Origin: Halorientalis marina
Lineage (GTDB): Archaea > Halobacteriota > Halobacteria > Halobacteriales > Haloarculaceae
Reading direction: 5' to 3'
DNA: 64,000 nucleotides
Assembly: GCF_023028345.1 (NCBI RefSeq)
Contig: NZ_CP095487.1
Coordinates: 1,550,001-1,614,000 of the forward strand
A program made the translations under genes and the position numbers. The notes under the pieces are model-generated. The model saw only the letters and a program-made list of their open reading frames with translations, did not search any database and was not told the origin of the DNA. Below are positions 43,414 through 51,790 of the stretch, piece after piece (the stretch's first letter is position 1; every line of letters begins with the position of its first letter).

Positions 43414-44343
43414 TTACTGTTCTCCGGATTCTGCTGTCAGCCGCTCCCGTGCAATCTCACCCATCGTCCGGAAGTCGATTGAGTCCGAACGTTCGCGTGC
43501 ATACGAGAGTATTGACCTTACACGATCTACGTTCGCCTGGGTGCTGACCGCGTGCGGATGAAACCAGAGGTGAAACACCCCATCCTTGCGTGTGGCCGCA
43601 TCGATAGTTTTTTTCGCGATATCGACGACCGGCTGTGAGGCGACGGGACTGGCGACTCGACGGACGGCCCCTTCGAACGTGAACAGATGGAGCGAGGCAG
43701 GAATCGCGACCAACCCCTCTCGCTTGATCGTGGGCGTCATGAGCGGTGCCCGGCGGAATCTAGTTAGCATATTGACTAATTTAGCGGGTTTGCTCAGCGG
43801 CGTTTGCTCAAACCAACCGGGTGGATTCGGAGATCGATACGCCACGAAGTCGTGATCTGCAAGGATGTCCAAGTGCCCGACTTCGTTCCGAGGAAATGTA
43901 AAAGAATTGAGCTTTATATCCTGCTGTTTGGCCAACTGTTTGCAGGCTCGTAATTCGGCCGCTGCGGTCTCAGACCTCGTTTCTGGGGCGCCAAACACGA
44001 CGTGAGAGTACGAGTGACACCCGATCTCATGATCAACATCGGCCGTACGGACAGCCTCGATAACCTCATTCCCGAACCAATCCCCATTTCTGGATTCGGT
44101 TCCGCCAGGGTCGTTCTCGAACCAACCTTCGGGGACTGGATGGTCGGGGTGATGACCGCCGCAGGCGGTGTGAAAGAGGTGTCCGACGACGGCCCAGGTG
44201 GCTGGAATCTGATACTGATCGAAGAGGTCGATAAGGTGGAACCAGCCATCACGGCCCGAACCGATTCGTTCACTCGGGTCATCGCTGTAGCGGTGGTAGC
44301 CCCAGGCAAGTTCCGCATCAAGCGAGACGACGAACGAACCCAT
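43414..44343 (-). CDS. Polysaccharide deacetylase family (NodB-like) protein
   Basis: This 309-residue protein starts MGSFVVSLDAELAWGY (catalytic Asp pair region), has HEIGCHSYSHVVFGAPE (metal-binding His residues), then FTFPRNEVGHLDIL and a C-terminal VFHLWFHPHAVS. These are the CE4-like motifs of carbohydrate deacetylases. The start at 44343 is supported by an ATAACAA element 25 nt upstream; a longer in-frame start at 44400 gives a basic, unlikely extension. With the FemAB-like gene downstream it repeats the pair at 15514-17562. There is no signal peptide, so the substrate is likely lipid-linked in the cytoplasm. Confidence 0.88.
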   Translation of the reverse strand: MGSFVVSLDAELAWGYHRYSDDPSERIGSGRDGWFHLIDLFDQYQIPATWAVVGHLFHTACGGHHPDHPVPEGWFENDPGGTESRNGDWFGNEVIEAVRTADVDHEIGCHSYSHVVFGAPETRSETAAAELRACKQLAKQQDIKLNSFTFPRNEVGHLDILADHDFVAYRSPNPPGWFEQTPLSKPAKLVNMLTRFRRAPLMTPTIKREGLVAIPASLHLFTFEGAVRRVASPVASQPVVDIAKKTIDAATRKDGVFHLWFHPHAVSTQANVDRVRSILSYARERSDSIDFRTMGEIARERLTAESGEQ

Positions 44344-44368
44344 AGTCTGAACAATGAGGTTATACTTA

Positions 44369-44375
44369 TTGTTAT
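44369..44375 (-). promoter_or_regulatory. ATAACAA element before second deacetylase
   Basis: Minus-strand GAATAACAATAAG lies 25 nt before the ATG at 44343. It decides the start against the upstream in-frame codon at 44400. Confidence 0.6.
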
Positions 44376-44606
44376 TCACCCTTTTAAATAATAAATTCAT
44401 ATTTAAATAGGTCTAAAGATGTGATTTATTATGTGTTAGTCGACAACCCTGCTCAGTCGTCGGGCTATCGGTAAACGATTCGTGGGAGAACCGTATTCAG
44501 GAAGAGCAGGATGGCACGAGCAGGTGGGGCATAGTCCGGAGCTATACGAGGCAATTACTGTAGACTCTCGGTAGCAACCGGTCCGGGGGGCTTGTGTTCC
44601 GGACGA

Positions 44607-46379
44607 TCACTTGTCGAGAACTGTCTGAATCCAGTGTTCGGCAGTAGTTAGACACGACAGCGGTTTGCTGTGGTCTGTTACACCGTCGAGGTGTTGCTGT
44701 TGGAGGTGGCGAATCGCGTCCTCGCTCGCCCACTCGCGGTCACAAACATCGTCGATAAGAGCGTTCACTCTCCGTCTGAGGCCGTCGTGATGGCGATACC
44801 ACTCGCCGGCGAGCGTGTCTCCTCCATACGTTGCCTCGCCTCGGAGCCTATCGACGGCAGTCGTGAGTACGAACCCTGCAGCATGTTGCCAGAGCGGACG
44901 TGCTGGTGGGACGCCTGTCCGTTCGTACGGAATCCGTTCGAGACCACTGTTCAGTTCCCTCGCTAGTCCGAGTTTGAACCGGGCGGTTCCGTACGGTACC
45001 ACTCCACGGGTGAAGGGGATACTTCCGGTTCGTGCGTCGCGAGGGAGTCGTGAGACCATTCGCAGAAACTTTCCGTCGGCGAACGGGACCCGTGTTCCGG
45101 TCTGGCTGCGTGCGACGGCGTTACTCGCGAACTCACCGTAAGGATAGAAGTTCCGCCGGTACGCGCCAAGCACCTGTCCGTTGAACTCCGTGGCACCGCC
45201 GATTCTCGTTTCCTCCTCGTACGTCCGCATTGGGTCGATGCCGACCGACAGCAGGTCCTTGCTCGTCTCTTTGTCGACGAAGTGATGGCTCCGGTACAGG
45301 GCGTCCGCGGGTGACGTGCCACGTTCGAGGTCGCTCTGCCAGACGTCGTTCCCGAGAAGTCCACCCTGTCCCGACCCTTCGAGCATGATGTCGGGCTGAT
45401 CGGGCAACTGGAAACTTGCTGAGAGGTTGAGAAACGCCGTCCACGGTATCATCCCGTCGACAATCTCGATCCCGTCCTCCAAGACAGGGACGAACCTATC
45501 GGCTGAGAGCGTGACCTGTTCGTTCGGGACCCCCAGAGTGTCGGCCACGCGACCGGCGAGTTCCGGGTTCGTCCCCGTGGGGGGATTCGCGTCATAGGTG
45601 TATGTTCTGAGATTCCGATGACGGCACAGTGCTGCCGCCATCGTCCGGCTGTCAAGCCCACCTGAGAGCCACACACCGATCTGCTGGTCGGTCCCGACTG
45701 TTCCGGCGATATCGCGTATCACTCGTCGGTACTCCGTGGTGAGGTCCGACACAGACGGCGGGGCAGAGTCGTCGAACGACTGCTCCCAGTAGCGGTTGAG
45801 CGTCACGTTTTCGGTCTCCCCATCGTAGACGAGGACCGTACCCGGCGGCATTGACTGTGCCTCTTCGATGAGGGTTCGGCCGCCCCACACCTGCCCGATC
45901 GTGACCAGGTCAATTAACCCTCTGTGGTCGATAGTCGGGCTCGAAACGTGCGTGAGGAGGGGTTCGACGGACGTTCCGAATACGAACCGCTCCTCGTTCG
46001 TGAAATAACAGCGCCGAGTTCCGAGTTTGTCGGTCGCGACGACGAGGCGATCCGCTGTCGCGTCGGCGACGACGAGAATGAACGGACCGTCTAATACTTT
46101 CAGAGCCTGTTTCGGTTCCGATAGTACACGGTCACAGGTATCTCGTAATGACCAGCCCAGTTCCGAGCGGTTCGTGAGGGTACCGTAAATGGCGAGAAAT
46201 CGAGATCCATCGCTCAGTGTCTCCGTCCCCGTTGGGTCCCGTTTCCCGTGTGTCACGAGTCCAGTCCCCATCGGAGACGCTTCGAGTCGCTCTCTCCCGT
46301 ACCATGATTCGGAACGCATCCCCTCCAGCATGATTTCGAGCGATGAACCCGTCACTGCCCCACCGCATACCCCTGTCAT
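44607..46379 (-). CDS. Asparagine synthase-related amidotransferase
   Basis: This 590-residue protein has an AsnB-like layout: an N-terminal Ntn glutaminase-like domain (1-190; YGTLTNRSEL, DGPFILVVAD) and a PP-loop synthetase domain with VWLSGGLDSRTMAAAL at about residue 240 and a GSGQGGLLGND loop. The N-terminus is MTGVCGG, so no Cys follows Met directly; the glutaminase may be inactive or use ammonia. In O-antigen clusters (WbpS, WbtH) such enzymes amidate hexuronic acids to uronamides. A uronate pathway exists in this window, so that role is the best guess over asparagine synthesis. It stands between the two beta-helix genes. Confidence 0.9.
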   Translation of the reverse strand: MTGVCGGAVTGSSLEIMLEGMRSESWYGRERLEASPMGTGLVTHGKRDPTGTETLSDGSRFLAIYGTLTNRSELGWSLRDTCDRVLSEPKQALKVLDGPFILVVADATADRLVVATDKLGTRRCYFTNEERFVFGTSVEPLLTHVSSPTIDHRGLIDLVTIGQVWGGRTLIEEAQSMPPGTVLVYDGETENVTLNRYWEQSFDDSAPPSVSDLTTEYRRVIRDIAGTVGTDQQIGVWLSGGLDSRTMAAALCRHRNLRTYTYDANPPTGTNPELAGRVADTLGVPNEQVTLSADRFVPVLEDGIEIVDGMIPWTAFLNLSASFQLPDQPDIMLEGSGQGGLLGNDVWQSDLERGTSPADALYRSHHFVDKETSKDLLSVGIDPMRTYEEETRIGGATEFNGQVLGAYRRNFYPYGEFASNAVARSQTGTRVPFADGKFLRMVSRLPRDARTGSIPFTRGVVPYGTARFKLGLARELNSGLERIPYERTGVPPARPLWQHAAGFVLTTAVDRLRGEATYGGDTLAGEWYRHHDGLRRRVNALIDDVCDREWASEDAIRHLQQQHLDGVTDHSKPLSCLTTAEHWIQTVLDK

Positions 46380-46596
46380 AGGATTCTACCACAGGATTGC
46401 GAGCCGACGAGTCCAGGAACAGACCTATAACTGACCGACATGTCTGCAGGTGTGATAGCCTCAGTGGGGGGGATACACGTTGTGAATCGCCGCATGGGTG
46501 TACCCTCACTCGAGTTCGGGCTTAGTTATACCTGGACTACCGGGTTCCAGTAAGGAGGTCATACTTAGATGTTTTTCAGACTGTGGGACAACTATC

Positions 46597-48297
46597 ATGG
46601 ACCGCCGGAAATTTCTCAAACTGTCCGGAGCGATGGGTACTGTCGGTGCGCTGACCATTTTCTCCTCTTTCTCCGACGGAAATGAACCTGTTAGTATGAG
46701 AAAAGGTGATTCGGTAAGTCGAAACCGGACGACGTCTGAGGGGGTGCCGACGCAAACGCCGGAACAGATGCAAACGAGCTATCGCGCGGAGATCGAGTTC
46801 GATCGAGTTCTTGATGCTGTAGACGATATCGGAATGGACGATAGTGGAGAGATTCCCATAGATGAGGCACTCGCCGCGAACCTCGAAGACGGCACGCTCA
46901 TCGAATTTCCGCCAGGAGAGTACCTGACAAAGACGATACACAGCGTCGAAAACCTCAAGCGATGGGGCATCCGGGGGCGTTCGTCGGACCGGACGGACGT
47001 TCGAATCCGCCCACAGGAGGAAGCTGGTCACCACTTTATCAACATCCGTTCGGGACGTGATGTTCTCGTAGAGAACCTCACGTTCGACGTCCGGCAGGGG
47101 CGGCACGAGTGGCTCACCAACACATTCAAACTGGCTGGCGGGCTCAGGCTTAACAACGTCGAATACGCCGGTTTCTATGCGTCCGACGTGACCGCACGCC
47201 AGGCTCAACCCGCGACGAGCGTTCAGGGACCGCTCCACGTTCACGTCACCGATCCTGACGGCGTAAGTATCATCGATTCTCTCGTCCGCAGTGGTCCGAC
47301 CCACCACGCCGAGTACCCGGGCGGCCACTCCTGTATCTTCGTCGGCCCGGCCGAGACTGTGGGAACGCTCTACATCCGAAACTCCCACATAGAAAACATG
47401 AGTTCACACGGGATATACGCCTCGCGTACCCGAGGCAACATCCGAATCGAGAACACGACGTTCAAGAACAATAACGGGGCAGGCGTGCGTATCTCGGGGA
47501 CTGGGTCGTACATCCGCGACTCAGAGATTATCCTCGATCGCTCGGAGGTCATAGAGGGGACGCTCGGGAACGTATTCACGTCGGTCTCCTCGGGAATGTG
47601 GTTCGAGTCCGGGTTTAGAACGCAGGCCGGTGGAATGATGGACCGCTGTCAGGTTACTCTCAGGGATGTGCCGGACCTGACGAGGGCTATCGAAGTCGAT
47701 GGATCCGCGGGGCAGACGACCATCAGTAACACAGATATCTACGTTGGAAGTGGCAACGTCCGTCCGGTCGATATCAACAAACCGGGACGATCAGGGTCAC
47801 GCGTCCGTACACGGGGCCGAGTTCCCGATAACCCGCGCGTGGACATCTTGAACGTCAGGATCACTGGCCAATCCAGCGGTCGGGAGGCCGTCATCGATGT
47901 CTCCGACCGTGAATCGGTACTGATCGCGAACTCCCGTATCGACTTCCAGGGAGATCGTGACGGCATCACGTTCGAGAATGCGGCGGGTTATGTTGTCGAT
48001 GGGACGACGGTCAATCTTGAGAGTGCGGGGACCGGAATTATTGCGATCGACTCTCCGAACGGAATAATCAACGATACCGATATTTCCGTGGTGGCCACTC
48101 CGATACGGATCTCGATGTCCGATTCGCCAAACACCTGTTCAGTACAGATTGCCCCGAACGTGACACTCGAATCGGAACAAGGGGTTGAACCGACACTTCC
48201 GGCCTCGTGTAGCGGCCAGAACTGGAACGGGTCCTCGGGTACAGGCGACACCGAGGAGACTCCTCAGTCGCTCGTAAACTGGTTCGCCAGGTGGTGA
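46597..48297 (+). CDS. Tat-exported right-handed beta-helix protein
   Basis: This 566-residue protein begins MDRRKFLKLSGAMGTVGAL, a classic Tat signal (DRRKFLK). Residues about 60-540 form a right-handed beta-helix whose first 150 residues align with 38973-42011: FDRVLDAVDDIGMDDSGEIPIDEAL, TLIEFPPGEYL, GIRGRSSDR, VLVENLTFDV. Repeats such as IRNSHIENMSSHGIYASRTRGNI follow. Unlike its paralogue it has no C-terminal repeats. It is probably an exported glycan lyase, epimerase or binder. Start at the Tat Met (46597) rather than GTG 46498. It overlaps the convergent GT2 gene by 34 bp. Confidence 0.86.
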   Translation: MDRRKFLKLSGAMGTVGALTIFSSFSDGNEPVSMRKGDSVSRNRTTSEGVPTQTPEQMQTSYRAEIEFDRVLDAVDDIGMDDSGEIPIDEALAANLEDGTLIEFPPGEYLTKTIHSVENLKRWGIRGRSSDRTDVRIRPQEEAGHHFINIRSGRDVLVENLTFDVRQGRHEWLTNTFKLAGGLRLNNVEYAGFYASDVTARQAQPATSVQGPLHVHVTDPDGVSIIDSLVRSGPTHHAEYPGGHSCIFVGPAETVGTLYIRNSHIENMSSHGIYASRTRGNIRIENTTFKNNNGAGVRISGTGSYIRDSEIILDRSEVIEGTLGNVFTSVSSGMWFESGFRTQAGGMMDRCQVTLRDVPDLTRAIEVDGSAGQTTISNTDIYVGSGNVRPVDINKPGRSGSRVRTRGRVPDNPRVDILNVRITGQSSGREAVIDVSDRESVLIANSRIDFQGDRDGITFENAAGYVVDGTTVNLESAGTGIIAIDSPNGIINDTDISVVATPIRISMSDSPNTCSVQIAPNVTLESEQGVEPTLPASCSGQNWNGSSGTGDTEETPQSLVNWFARW

Positions 48298-49259
48298 ACT
48301 GTGCGGCGAGCCCGCCGGAGCGGGTAATACGTGTATTTGCCGCCAAGAGCCGCAACTAAGGTCATCCAGGTCTGCCGGTTCGTCGGGTCGTACGCGAGCG
48401 ACCGAAGGGCGAATCGCCGGGCCTCCCCGTAGAGACCACTGCTAAGTCCGGACGTTACACAGGTCTGGTAGAGTGATGCGAGAAAGGCACGTTCACAGGC
48501 CGGGCCGTAGGCTGCGGCAAGTGGTCGGTGTTTCTGCTCAAAGAGAGGTACTGCGACGTCCCGGAGGGCCCTGAAGTCGTCCGTTAGCTGTTCGTGATCG
48601 CCCTGTCGGTAGCGGACGAGTTGGTCGTCAATCGCCTCGAACTGGCAGTGCTTCGACAGGCGGAGGCACCACTCGCGGTCCTCCAGCACCGGGAATCGAT
48701 CGTCGATGAATCCCGCGACCGGGAGTAGGCAGGATCGGATCATAAGCGTCGAGAACGTTCCCAGACTCGTCCCCATAAGTATGCGCTTGGTGACATCACC
48801 GCTGGTCGTCGCCGACGCCCGGCGTAGGACCTCTCCCTCTCTGACGTACTCAAGTGCCGTGTAGACGACGCCTGTCTCTTCGCCGGCCGAGCGGAACGTC
48901 GCAACCTGTCGCTCAATTTTCTCGGGGTGCCAGCGGTCGTCGTCGTCGAGGAACGCGATGAATTCGCCCCTGGTGTTCCAGATACCCGTGTTACGGGCCG
49001 CCGCCGCTCCGTCGTGGTCTCGGTCACGGATTCGTTTTACCGCAGTGAACCAATCATCATGGGAATCGAGCCACGACGAGATGTCGTCAGAAGAATCGTC
49101 GACGACGACGAGCTCGATGTGCCCGTAAGTCTGGTCACGGACACTTTCGATAGCGTCCTGGAACTGGATCGTATCGCGGCCATAAGTCGGGACAACGACG
49201 CTGACGAGTGACTCCGTACGTCGGGGGTCACCCTGGTCGTCGGTCATCGAACCGCTCAC
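48264..49259 (-). CDS. Glycosyltransferase family 2
   Basis: This 331-residue protein has the GT-A core: VSVVVPTYGRDTIQFQDAI, IELVVVDDSSDD, AAARNTGIWNTRGEFIAFLDDDDRWHPEKI with the DxD site, then VLEDREWCLRLSKHC. The C-terminal 100 residues are basic/aromatic without clear membrane helices. It should add a sugar to a lipid-linked glycan. A GTAACAA element in the 41-bp gap after the GT4 gene suggests its own promoter. A second in-frame Met at 49247 (MTDDQG) is possible. Confidence 0.92.
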   Translation of the reverse strand: MSGSMTDDQGDPRRTESLVSVVVPTYGRDTIQFQDAIESVRDQTYGHIELVVVDDSSDDISSWLDSHDDWFTAVKRIRDRDHDGAAAARNTGIWNTRGEFIAFLDDDDRWHPEKIERQVATFRSAGEETGVVYTALEYVREGEVLRRASATTSGDVTKRILMGTSLGTFSTLMIRSCLLPVAGFIDDRFPVLEDREWCLRLSKHCQFEAIDDQLVRYRQGDHEQLTDDFRALRDVAVPLFEQKHRPLAAAYGPACERAFLASLYQTCVTSGLSSGLYGEARRFALRSLAYDPTNRQTWMTLVAALGGKYTYYPLRRARRTVHHLANQFTSD

Positions 49260-49286
49260 GAATGGAAGAACCGACTTTGGATCGCA

Positions 49287-49293
49287 TTGTTAC
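49287..49293 (-). promoter_or_regulatory. GTAACAA variant element before GT2 gene
   Basis: Minus-strand GTCGTAACAATGC lies 27 nt before the ATG at 49259, within the 41-bp gap downstream of the GT4 gene end. Confidence 0.55.
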
Positions 49294-49300
49294 GACCCTC

Positions 49301-50491
49301 CTACCGCCGGCGGTCCGACCCCTGATTCAGTCCGAGTCCACTCGGTCGTCCGGCCGCGAGTCGTGCACTTTTCGCTTCGGTGTCGATACTATCGGCGTAG
49401 ACGGCGTGTGTGCGAGCGGCGATATGATCCCAGTTCAGTTTCGCCGCGCGCTCTCGGTTGCGCTCGCCCATCGCCTCGAGGTCCGCGGAACGCGCGGCCG
49501 CCATCACCCGTCGGAGTTCGCCGTCCTCGGCTGGGTCGTAGACGAATCCCCCGTCCCCGCCGACGTACTCCGCGATGCAGCCGATGTTGGGGGCGATGAC
49601 TGCCCGGCCGAAGCTCATCGCCAGCAGGACGCTCCCGGAGGTGAGCATGCTGGCCTCGTCCGCGCGGAAGGGCAGGACCACGACGTCCGCAGCGTTCAGG
49701 TACAGCTGTACCTCCTCGACGGGGACGAACTCGAGGGCCGTCCGGACTCCGTCGACCGATTCGCTGGCGTCGCGCACGTCGCGTTCGATAGCCTCCGTCC
49801 GGGGGTTCCCGGCGACCAGGAGACGTGCGTCTCCGTCCAGTTCCCCGAACGTCTCGACGAGGTTTGGAACGTTCTTGTACCGGCGGATAGACCCGAAGAA
49901 GGTGAACACGAACTCCTCCTGCGGGAGGTCGAGGCGGTCCCGTGCGGTCTCGCGGTCCACCTCGTTGGGGTAATCCCCCGCGAAGGTCCCGTGTGGCACG
50001 ACGGTCATCCGGTCGGCCACGGTTTCGGGGAGGTGGTAGAAGTCGATCACAGCGTCCACCGCGGCGTCACAGTGGACGATGACGTCCTCGGTGAGGAATC
50101 TGAGGAGGACGTGTTTGAACGCCACCTCGACGACCGTGGACCGTTGCTCGTGGTTGACGAGGTCGTGGGCCGTCCACACGAGCGAGGCACCGAACAGCCG
50201 GAGGACGGCCAGTTCGAGGAGGGTGCGGATGCTGAGGACCAGGGCGACGAGGGTCGGGAACCGCGTCGATGAGGAAGTCACGAACTGGTGGAGGAAGTGG
50301 ACGTGAACGACGTCGGGCACGTCCCGCCCCCACATCGCGCGGAGGATGGGCAGGCCACTGCCACCCCCATCGCTGACCCGGACGGCGACACCCCGCCGAC
50401 GGAGCGCGTCGGCCAGTCGCTCCTGGTACGGGTTCGTCGGCGTGTAATCCGGCAGAAAGTGGACCGTGAGGTCGGTCTCGTCCGTCGTCAT
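49301..50491 (-). CDS. Glycosyltransferase family 4 (twin B)
   Basis: This 396-residue protein begins MTTDETDLTVHFLPDYTP and has a GT-B fold: PDVVHVHFLHQF, WTAHDLVNHE, TVVPHGTFAGDYPNEVD, FTFFGSIRRYKNVPNLVETF, LEFVPVEEVQLYLNAADVVVLPF, then ASMLTSGSVLLAMSFGRAVIAP. It shares long blocks with the upstream gene at 50488-51675 (the YPNEVDRETARD box). The two overlap by 4 bp (ATGA), so they are a coupled tandem duplication. A minus-strand frame running further upstream is a shadow of the neighbour. Confidence 0.9.
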   Translation of the reverse strand: MTTDETDLTVHFLPDYTPTNPYQERLADALRRRGVAVRVSDGGGSGLPILRAMWGRDVPDVVHVHFLHQFVTSSSTRFPTLVALVLSIRTLLELAVLRLFGASLVWTAHDLVNHEQRSTVVEVAFKHVLLRFLTEDVIVHCDAAVDAVIDFYHLPETVADRMTVVPHGTFAGDYPNEVDRETARDRLDLPQEEFVFTFFGSIRRYKNVPNLVETFGELDGDARLLVAGNPRTEAIERDVRDASESVDGVRTALEFVPVEEVQLYLNAADVVVLPFRADEASMLTSGSVLLAMSFGRAVIAPNIGCIAEYVGGDGGFVYDPAEDGELRRVMAAARSADLEAMGERNRERAAKLNWDHIAARTHAVYADSIDTEAKSARLAAGRPSGLGLNQGSDRRR

Positions 50492-51675
50492 CGTTCGGCC
50501 ACCGCCCGCTGGTAGGTCCGGTGGGTCCGTTCCCCGATGGTGTCCCAGTCGAGGGATTCGACCGTGCGCCTGTTGTGCTCGCTCATCGCGTCGGTGTCGG
50601 CATCGAGCAGCGCCCGCATCCCCGAGAGCGGCTGGTCGGTCGCCCCGCGGTCGTAGCAGACCCCACCCTCGTCGTCGAGGAGGGTACCGATGCACCCTAT
50701 CGCCGGGGCGACGACGGCGTTTCCGAACCCCATGGCAAGGAGCACGCTCCCCGACGTCAGCAGACTCCGCTCCTCGGTCCGGAACGGGAGGACGACGGCG
50801 TCGGCGGCGTTCATGTAGTACTGCACCTCGTCGTCGGGAACGAACTCGAGGACGGTCTCGATCCGGTCGTCGTCGGCGCTCCCCTCGCGGATGGTCCGTT
50901 CGAGTGCCGCCGACCGTGCGCTCCCCACCACGAGCAGCCGTGCGCGGTCGGAATCTAGTCGTTTGAACTGCTCGACGAGTCGCGGCACGTTCTTGTACGG
51001 CCGTATCCAACCGAAAAAGAGGAACACGGTGCTCTCCGACGGGAGGTCGAGGTGGTCCCGGGCGGTCTCGCGGTCGACCTCGTTCGGGTAATCGTCGAGG
51101 AAGTGCCCGTGCGGAATCACGACCGTCTTCTCGCTCGTCGACGCGGGGAGCGAGAAGGCGCGTCGGAACTCCTCGCCGGCGGTCGCGCAGTGGACGACGA
51201 TCCGGTCGAAGAGGAACCGCGCGGCGACGTGTTTGACCGCGCGTTCGATGCGGAGGTACCGGCGCTCGTGGTTGACGAGGTCGTGGACCGTCCACACCGT
51301 CACGACACCACGGAGCCGCAGTAGCGCGAGGTCGACGAGCAGGCTGAGCCCCAGCACGAGCGTTACGAGCGCCCCGAGTCCGAACCGCTCCAGCCGCTCG
51401 TCGCCCACGATCATGAACGGCGTGAAGAAATGCAGGTGGAGGACGTCCGGCAGGCCCTCATCCGCTGCGAGACGCGAGAGCGGGAGCAGGTACCCGCGAC
51501 CGGACCCCAGGCTGACCGTCGCACCCCCGTTCGCGAGCCCCTCGGCCAGGTTGGCCTGGTACGGGTTCGAGCTCGTGTAGTCGGGCGCGAGCAGGACGTC
51601 GAGCGTCTCGCCGTCGGCACTGGATGCGGCCGGTTCGGCACTCCGGTCAGCATCGGTACGGCTCTCGTTTCGCAC
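50488..51675 (-). CDS. Glycosyltransferase family 4 (twin A)
   Basis: This 395-residue protein has the GT-B layout: VLLAPDYTSSNPYQANLAEGL, PDVLHLHFFTPF, VWTVHDLVNHE, VVIPHGHFLDDYPNEVDRETARD, FLFFGWIRPYKNVPRLVEQF, LEFVPDDEVQYYMNAADAVVLPF, SLLTSGSVLLAMGFGNAVVAP. The best start is GTG 51675 (VRNESRTDADRS): no in-frame ATG follows before the first strand, and the longer upstream frame overlaps the sulfatase-fold gene with Arg-rich shadow sequence. It is highly similar to the downstream twin, implying recent duplication and possibly different linkages. Confidence 0.86.
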   Translation of the reverse strand: MRNESRTDADRSAEPAASSADGETLDVLLAPDYTSSNPYQANLAEGLANGGATVSLGSGRGYLLPLSRLAADEGLPDVLHLHFFTPFMIVGDERLERFGLGALVTLVLGLSLLVDLALLRLRGVVTVWTVHDLVNHERRYLRIERAVKHVAARFLFDRIVVHCATAGEEFRRAFSLPASTSEKTVVIPHGHFLDDYPNEVDRETARDHLDLPSESTVFLFFGWIRPYKNVPRLVEQFKRLDSDRARLLVVGSARSAALERTIREGSADDDRIETVLEFVPDDEVQYYMNAADAVVLPFRTEERSLLTSGSVLLAMGFGNAVVAPAIGCIGTLLDDEGGVCYDRGATDQPLSGMRALLDADTDAMSEHNRRTVESLDWDTIGERTHRTYQRAVAER

Positions 51676-51790
51676 GCCTGGAGTCCGGGGCCTGTCGGGT
51701 ATAGTTTTACACCGACTACCACGGCTCGCGGCCCGGAGTCGGGACCACCGGACCGCGTCGTCCCCAGGGTCTGGACCGCCGAACCGCGTC

